Below are positions 7,319 to 11,520 of a stretch of DNA of 11,520 nt, piece by piece. Below the pieces are notes generated by a model. That model was not told where the DNA came from and searched no databases. It worked only from the letters and a program-made list of their open reading frames with translations. Made by a program: the position numbers and the translations under genes. How positions within the stretch are numbered: position 1 is the first letter of the stretch; the number at the start of each line of letters is the position of its first letter. Source of the DNA: Bacteroidia bacterium (GTDB taxonomy: Bacteria; Bacteroidota; Bacteroidia; Bacteroidales; VadinHA17); assembly GCA_026391515.1 (NCBI GenBank), contig JAPLEC010000292.1, forward strand, positions 1 through 11,520, written 5' to 3'.

Positions 7319-7353
7319 AGAGGCTGTCTCTTTTTTACTTTGAGACAGCCTCT
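7319..7353 (+). terminator. Long perfect hairpin after the transporter gene, possible terminator
   Basis: GAGGCTGTCTC (7320-7330) and GAGACAGCCTC (7342-7352) are perfectly complementary, extended by one A-T pair to a 12-bp stem with an 11-nt loop. It starts 34 bp after the transporter stop and ends 63 bp before galK. There is no T-run after the stem on either strand; the run of six T is in the loop. A terminator is the likeliest reading from position, but the missing U-tract leaves room for an mRNA-stabilising hairpin or a mobile-element end remnant. Confidence 0.55.
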
Positions 7354-7416
7354 ATGCATAATTACCCGACAATTATTATTTTTACAGTAAATCATAACTC
7401 ATAAAATCTGACATCA

Positions 7417-8700
7417 ATGGCAACAACAGAAAACCTGATCACAAAGATTAACAATGGCGATAATAAAGCTTTCCGCGAATTGTACGGCAATGATCCGGCT
7501 GAATTAAGCCGCAACGCTAAAAGATATACTGATCTGCTCAAGCAATTCGACACTGAGTTCGGTAAAAAAGATATTGACTTTTTCACTTCTCCGGGCCGTA
7601 CCGAAATCGGAGGCAATCATACTGATCACAATTGGGGACGTGTCCTTGCAGGCGCAGTTAATCTTGATAATGTGTCTGTTGCGGGTAAGAATAATACTAA
7701 TATTATTCGAATTTTGTCAGAAGGTTATCCCAGATTCGAGGTGGATCTTTCTTCACTGAAACCTGAAAAAAGTGAATTGTATTCTTCAGCCGCCCTCGTC
7801 AGGGGAATCTGTTCGCGGTTTAAGGAGCTGGGTCACGCTATTGGAGGTTTTGACGCATGCATCGACGGGGGAGTGCCCAAAGGTTCCGGACTAAGCTCCT
7901 CAGCTTCATTTGAAGTGCTTATAGGCGCTATTCTTAATCAACTTTTCAATAATGGGAAAGTAGATCCCATCCAGATTGCTATCATTGGGCAGTACTCCGA
8001 GAACAACTATTTTGGTAAACCCTGTGGATTGATGGATCAGACTGCCTGTGCCATGGGAGGCCTGATTACAATTGATTTTAAAGATCCATCAAAACCAGTC
8101 GTAAAAAAAGTTAATTTCGATTTTGTCGCAACAGGATTTTCACTGGTTATTACGGATACAGGCGGAAACCATGCTGACCTGAACGAAGAATATGCTTCCC
8201 TGCCTATCGATATGAAGGCTGTGGCTTCTGAACTGGGAGCCAAAGTGCTGCGTCAGGTAAGCATGGATCAGGTGCTTGAGATTATTCCAAAGATTCGCGG
8301 AAAAGTCGGCGACCGTGCTATCCTGCGAGCCATACATTTCCAGGGAGATAACCAGCGTGTAGTAGATCAGGTAGCTGCCCTTGAAAGAAATGACTTTAAA
8401 GGATTCATGGGAATGGTAGTCGATTCAGGTTACAGTTCATATATGTATAATCAGAACATATTTCCGGTAAACAACGTCAGGGAACAGGGAGTATCTCTTG
8501 CCCTGGCATTGAGCGAAATCGTTCTTAAGGGACAGGGTGCATGGCGTGTGCACGGAGGCGGATTTGCCGGCACAATTCAGGCATTTGTGCCACAGAACCT
8601 GCTTGACAAATACATCAGGACGATCGAGCATGTTTACGGAAAAGGCTCCTGCAAGAAATTGTTTATAAGGCATCAGGGAACAGGCAGAGTAGAGTTATAA
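7417..8700 (+). CDS. galK: Galactokinase (GHMP kinase family)
   Basis: ATP-dependent phosphorylation of alpha-D-galactose to galactose 1-phosphate, the first committed step of the Leloir pathway. The protein is 427 aa, slightly longer than the ~390 aa usual for GalK owing to an N-terminal extension of about 30-40 residues. It carries the galactokinase signature GRTEIGGNHTDHN (60-72) in the divergent form, the ATP-binding GHMP motif PKGSGLSSSAS (154-164), CGLMDQ (203-208) with the expected catalytic base Asp207, and the C-terminal GGGFAG (380-385). No Shine-Dalgarno is visible before the ATG. galM follows after 46 bp on the same strand, and sugar transporters lie on both sides, which supports galactose over other GHMP kinase substrates. 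Because a hairpin precedes it, galK may have its own promoter, but I saw no clear TAnnTTTG box in 7354-7416. Confidence 0.92.
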   Translation: MATTENLITKINNGDNKAFRELYGNDPAELSRNAKRYTDLLKQFDTEFGKKDIDFFTSPGRTEIGGNHTDHNWGRVLAGAVNLDNVSVAGKNNTNIIRILSEGYPRFEVDLSSLKPEKSELYSSAALVRGICSRFKELGHAIGGFDACIDGGVPKGSGLSSSASFEVLIGAILNQLFNNGKVDPIQIAIIGQYSENNYFGKPCGLMDQTACAMGGLITIDFKDPSKPVVKKVNFDFVATGFSLVITDTGGNHADLNEEYASLPIDMKAVASELGAKVLRQVSMDQVLEIIPKIRGKVGDRAILRAIHFQGDNQRVVDQVAALERNDFKGFMGMVVDSGYSSYMYNQNIFPVNNVREQGVSLALALSEIVLKGQGAWRVHGGGFAGTIQAFVPQNLLDKYIRTIEHVYGKGSCKKLFIRHQGTGRVEL

Positions 8701-8746
8701 ATAAACTTATGATAATAGCTTTTTCATTCTTAATAGGAAATAAATC

Positions 8747-9799
8747 ATGAATATCATCCCGGAAGAATCATTTAAAGGCCTGCACAATGGTAAGCCAATC
8801 AGTCTCTATACTCTTAAAAATAGAAATGGTCTTGTCGCTCAGGTTACAAACTACGGCGCCATTATTGTCAGCATTTATGTTCCTGGCAGCGATGGAAAGC
8901 TGGCAGATATTGTACAGGGTTATGATACCATAAGGGAGTACATTGATGGCAACGGACCTTACATGGGTGCTGTTTGCGGACGTTGTGCAAACCGAATTGC
9001 AAAAGGAAAATTTCACCTGCTTGGTAAAGAGTATAATCTTGCTGTTAATAATGGTCCAAATCACCTGCACGGAGGAATAAAAGGTTTTAATAAAGTGGTA
9101 TGGAACGTTGTACATTCATCCGATTCCAGCGTGGAACTGGAATATCTTTCAACAGATGGAGAAGAAGGCTACCCGGGAAACCTCAAAGTTTCGGTTATTT
9201 ACACATTAACAAATGATAATGAGCTGCGGCTTGATTACAAAGCCACTACAGATAAAACTACAGTGGTAAACCTTGCAAGTCATTCTTACTTTAATTTAGC
9301 AGGGGAAGGATCCGGAAGTATTTACGACCAGGAATTAATGATAAACGGAGCATTTTTTACTCCAACGGATGAGACAAATATTCCTAACGGGGAAATATTA
9401 AGTGTAAAAGGTACACTTATGGATTTCACTGTTCCCAAGAAAATAGGCGCCGATATTGACAAAGATGATATCCAGTTAAAATATGGTGCAGGCTACGATC
9501 ATAACTGGGTATTGAACCATCGCTCAGGCACTCTGGAACTGGCGGCAGTTGCTCATGATCCAAAATCAGGCAGGGTAATGGAAGTTTATACCACACAACC
9601 TGGAGTACAACTCTATACAGCTAACTGGATTGATAATGAAAAGGGCAAGGGTGGTAAAAAATACCAGCGTCGCTGGGCTTTCTGCCTCGAGACGCAGCAT
9701 TTTGCCGACTCTGTCAATAAGCCTCATTTCCCCTCAACTATTCTTAATCCTGGTGAGGAGTATAAACATAGTTGTATTCATAAATTCAGTGTAAAATGA
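8747..9799 (+). CDS. galM: Aldose 1-epimerase (mutarotase)
   Basis: Interconverts the alpha and beta anomers of galactose or glucose; it feeds alpha-galactose to GalK. The protein is 350 aa, normal for GalM. Conserved elements are NYGAIIVS (35-42), GRCANRIAKGKF (78-89), NHLHGG (105-110), ASHSYFNLAG (177-186) and the C-terminal LETQHFADSVN. The catalytic pair should be His108 and His179, whose 71-residue spacing equals that of His104 and His175 in E. coli GalM, with Glu315 as the general base. There is no signal peptide, so it is cytoplasmic, unlike secreted mutarotases found in some Bacteroidetes. It starts 46 bp after galK with a weak AGGA (8735-8738) 8 nt before the ATG, so galK-galM probably form an operon. 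Broad aldose specificity cannot be excluded from sequence. Confidence 0.94.
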   Translation: MNIIPEESFKGLHNGKPISLYTLKNRNGLVAQVTNYGAIIVSIYVPGSDGKLADIVQGYDTIREYIDGNGPYMGAVCGRCANRIAKGKFHLLGKEYNLAVNNGPNHLHGGIKGFNKVVWNVVHSSDSSVELEYLSTDGEEGYPGNLKVSVIYTLTNDNELRLDYKATTDKTTVVNLASHSYFNLAGEGSGSIYDQELMINGAFFTPTDETNIPNGEILSVKGTLMDFTVPKKIGADIDKDDIQLKYGAGYDHNWVLNHRSGTLELAAVAHDPKSGRVMEVYTTQPGVQLYTANWIDNEKGKGGKKYQRRWAFCLETQHFADSVNKPHFPSTILNPGEEYKHSCIHKFSVK

Positions 9800-9814
9800 A
9801 ACACGGTTTACGGG

Positions 9815-9877
9815 CCTTGAACCTTGAACCAAGCCTTCGCTAAAGCTACGGCTTGCAAAGCTTGAACCTTGAACCTT
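9815..9877 (+). repeat. Composite intergenic repeat: TTGAACC pairs around a hairpin
   Basis: Two tandem TTGAACC pairs (9817-9830 and 9862-9875) flank an imperfect hairpin at 9831-9854 with arms AAGCCTTCGC and GCTACGGCTT (8 of 10 pairs, TAAA loop). The element fills most of the 112-bp spacer between galM and the second transporter. It contains no gene and no clear promoter. It looks like a dispersed intergenic repeat; its role is unknown. Confidence 0.7.
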
Positions 9878-9911
9878 ATAATTAATAACCAATAACATAA
9901 TAACTGATACC

Positions 9912-11126
9912 ATGACAAAAGAAAAAAACAAATTCCTGTTTCCGCTGATCGTGATGGCTTCACTCTTTTTCCTGTTTGGCTTTATCACCACCATGAACAA
10001 TTCGTTGATCGATTACCTGAGGAAAGCATTCACACTCAACGATGTTGAAAAACAGTTGCCAAATACGTTCTTTTATGGTGCATATATACTGTCAATACCG
10101 GTAGGGTACCTGCTTAACCGTATCGGCTATAAGAACGGGGTTCTTGCCGGGCTTGGCCTTGTGAGCCTTGGCTTCTTTCTTTGCATACCCGCTGTGGCCA
10201 TGGGATATACCCAATTCCTGTGCGCTGTATCTATATTTGCCATCGGAGTGGTATTGCTTCAGGTTGCTGCCAATCCTTACGTAAACGCATTGGGAAGTCC
10301 CGAAACAGCTGCCAGCCGGCTTACGCTTACCAATGCCCTTAACTCACTAGCAACGGTAATTGCACCGCTCTTTGTATCCATGCTGATAGTTTCATCCAAT
10401 ACTGGTGGAGCTTCTGATCCAAAAGCCGTTCAGGTTCCGTTTGCAGGCATTGGAATTGTAACTCTGGTGATAGTAGTTATCATGTTCTTCCTCAAACTGC
10501 CTGAAATAAAAGAGGGTGAAGCAACAGAAGGTGTTGTCAAGAAATACAAATCCAGCGCATATAAATATACTCACATGTGGCTTGGTTCGCTTGCAATCTT
10601 CTTCTACATGGGCATTGAGATCGGGATCCCAAGTTTTTTTGCAGATTATTCAGACAGACTGAATTGTGGATTCGTAGGTGAAATGAGAACAAAATATCTA
10701 GCATATTACTGGGGGGGACTTATGGTAGGCCGTATTATCGGTATTTTTATTCTGCGAAAATATTCTGCTAGAAAAATTCTAAGCTTCAATGCAATAATGG
10801 GAGCTGTTATGCTTCTTCTGTCACTTGTACTTGGTTCAATGGGTATGAAATGGCTTCCCCTTGTATTATTCCTTGGAACAGGACTGATGCATTCAATAAT
10901 GTGGCCATGCATTTACAACCTAGCTCTTGAAGATCTTGGTCCGCACTCAAAAGTCGGTTCGGGTGTTATTGCCACCTCAGTGATAGGTGCTGCACTGCTG
11001 CCGATCATGATGGGAGCGATTCAGAAGAGTAATAGTAATTATGGGCTGATAATAGCTATCTGCTGCCTGTTTGTGTATTATGCATATATTACCTTCTTCG
11101 CAGTAAAAGGATCGAAGATCAGGTAG
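9912..11126 (+). CDS. MFS sugar transporter, GluP/FucP family (second paralogue)
   Basis: Inner-membrane permease of 404 aa of the same family as the product of the gene at 5881. Shared features are FGFITTMNN (22-30), NRIGYKNG (69-76), QVAANPYVNALG (117-128), RLTLTNALN (136-144) and the C-terminal YITFFAVKGSK. It is about 60 residues shorter than the first paralogue, mostly in the C-terminal half, but still has around 12 hydrophobic segments and looks complete. By recalled alignment with E. coli FucP, Asp46 corresponds to Asn30 and Glu135 to Gln117, as in GluP-like members, so glucose or galactose is a more likely substrate than fucose. It follows galM by 112 bp, with a repeat element in between, and may be part of the galK-galM operon. 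GC content is clearly higher than in the first transporter, so this is not a recent tandem duplication. Confidence 0.88.
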   Translation: MTKEKNKFLFPLIVMASLFFLFGFITTMNNSLIDYLRKAFTLNDVEKQLPNTFFYGAYILSIPVGYLLNRIGYKNGVLAGLGLVSLGFFLCIPAVAMGYTQFLCAVSIFAIGVVLLQVAANPYVNALGSPETAASRLTLTNALNSLATVIAPLFVSMLIVSSNTGGASDPKAVQVPFAGIGIVTLVIVVIMFFLKLPEIKEGEATEGVVKKYKSSAYKYTHMWLGSLAIFFYMGIEIGIPSFFADYSDRLNCGFVGEMRTKYLAYYWGGLMVGRIIGIFILRKYSARKILSFNAIMGAVMLLLSLVLGSMGMKWLPLVLFLGTGLMHSIMWPCIYNLALEDLGPHSKVGSGVIATSVIGAALLPIMMGAIQKSNSNYGLIIAICCLFVYYAYITFFAVKGSKIR

Positions 11127-11138
11127 AAAAAACTTTTT

Positions 11139-11190
11139 AACCACAAAGGACACAATCCCGAGTACTCGGGAACACACGAAGAACACAAAG
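11139..11190 (+). repeat. ACACAAAGG-type simple repeat split by a 16-bp perfect palindrome
   Basis: CCACAAAGGACACAA (11141-11155) is followed by the perfect palindrome TCCCGAGTACTCGGGA (11156-11171), then an ACACACGAAGAACACAAAGG stretch (11172-11191 region) that resumes the simple repeat. The palindrome can fold with a 6-bp stem and a GTAC loop, but no T-run follows. No gene was seen in the 113-bp spacer. From memory, similar CACAAAGG strings occur between genes in Bacteroidetes genomes; this was not checked. Confidence 0.65.
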
Positions 11191-11239
11191 GAAAAAACAA
11201 TCAGGATTTAACTTTTTGAGATAGCCTTTATTATTATTA

Positions 11240-11520
11240 ATGAATCATTTTATGGTAAAACGAGGTTTTGCAAGCGACAATAACGCCGGTGTTCATCCTG
11301 AAATATTAAAGGAGCTGGCAGTAATAAATACCGGTCATGTAATTGGTTATGGCTCAGATATTTATACTGTACAGTCAATACAACTATTTAAAAATCACCT
11401 CGGTAGCGATACTGAAGTTTTCTTTGTCTTTACAGGAACAGCTGCTAATGTTCTGGGCATCAGTGGTATTACACGCTCCTGGAATTCTATTATAACTGCG
11501 GAAACGGCTCATCTTGAACA
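11240..11520 (+). CDS. ltaE: Low-specificity L-threonine aldolase, PLP-dependent (3' partial)
   Basis: Start of a fold-type I PLP enzyme that cleaves L-threonine or allo-threonine to glycine and acetaldehyde. The frame is open from the ATG to the window end (93 complete codons) and gives an N-terminus MNHFMVKRGFASDNNAG, with FASDNNAGVHPEIL, GHVIGYGSDIYT, FFVFTGTAANVLGI and TAETAHLEQ, all characteristic of the threonine aldolase family; the His in the last motif is expected to stack on the PLP ring. About three quarters of the gene, including the Schiff-base lysine, lies beyond the window. A second in-frame ATG at 11252 would shorten the protein by four residues and is equally plausible; neither has a clear ribosome-binding site. 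It is probably not cotranscribed with the transporter, given the repeat-containing 113-bp gap. Confidence 0.88.
   Translation, partial: MNHFMVKRGFASDNNAGVHPEILKELAVINTGHVIGYGSDIYTVQSIQLFKNHLGSDTEVFFVFTGTAANVLGISGITRSWNSIITAETAHLE

Noticed and set aside
8768..9115. 115-codon open frame on the - strand opposite galM
   Set aside because: It is antisense to conserved galM codons with no recognisable motif or start signal.
11139..11191. CRISPR array
   Set aside because: There are no regularly spaced identical repeats with unique spacers and no cas genes; the units are short simple repeats.

Overview
The window looks like part of the chromosome of an anaerobic member of the Bacteroidetes (Bacteroidales-like). 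The pointers are two putative TAnnTTTG-type -7 boxes, generally weak Shine-Dalgarno sequences, two GluP/FucP-type sugar transporters, a divergent galactokinase of the GRTEIGGNHTDHN type, and an Flx-Hdr electron-transfer operon. This placement is an inference from gene content; no rRNA or other direct marker is present.

Left part (1-4966, + strand): a tight operon of five redox genes in the order hdrA (5' end cut by the window edge), flxD (MvhD-like), flxC, flxB (HydB/AsrA-like) and flxA (HydG/AsrB-like FAD/NAD reductase). This is the FlxABCD-HdrABC type of soluble NADH dehydrogenase/heterodisulfide reductase described in Desulfovibrio and other anaerobes. Electrons from NADH would enter at FlxA, pass through the iron-sulfur proteins FlxB, FlxC and FlxD, and reach the flavin of HdrA, where they could be split between ferredoxin and a disulfide acceptor on HdrBC. 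hdrB and hdrC are not in the window; if present they most likely lie just upstream of hdrA.

Middle (4963-5880): truA on the - strand converges on flxA with a 4-bp overlap of the stop codons. An AT-rich 150-bp region between truA and the next gene carries putative divergent -7 boxes.

Right part (5881-11126, + strand): a galactose-use module with MFS sugar transporter 1, a long hairpin, galK, galM, a repeat-rich spacer and MFS sugar transporter 2. The transporters are paralogues of one family but differ clearly in base composition. They would import a hexose, GalM would supply alpha-galactose and GalK would phosphorylate it. galT and galE are not in the window.

Right edge (11127-11520): a spacer with a simple repeat split by a perfect 16-bp palindrome, then the start of a threonine aldolase gene cut by the window end.

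No tRNA, rRNA, CRISPR array, transposase or phage gene was seen. No gene-free stretch exceeds about 155 bases. I saw no convincing wholly new system; the observations most worth following are the Flx-Hdr operon, the truA/flxA overlap, the acid-residue changes in both transporters, and the two composite repeats bracketing the second transporter.
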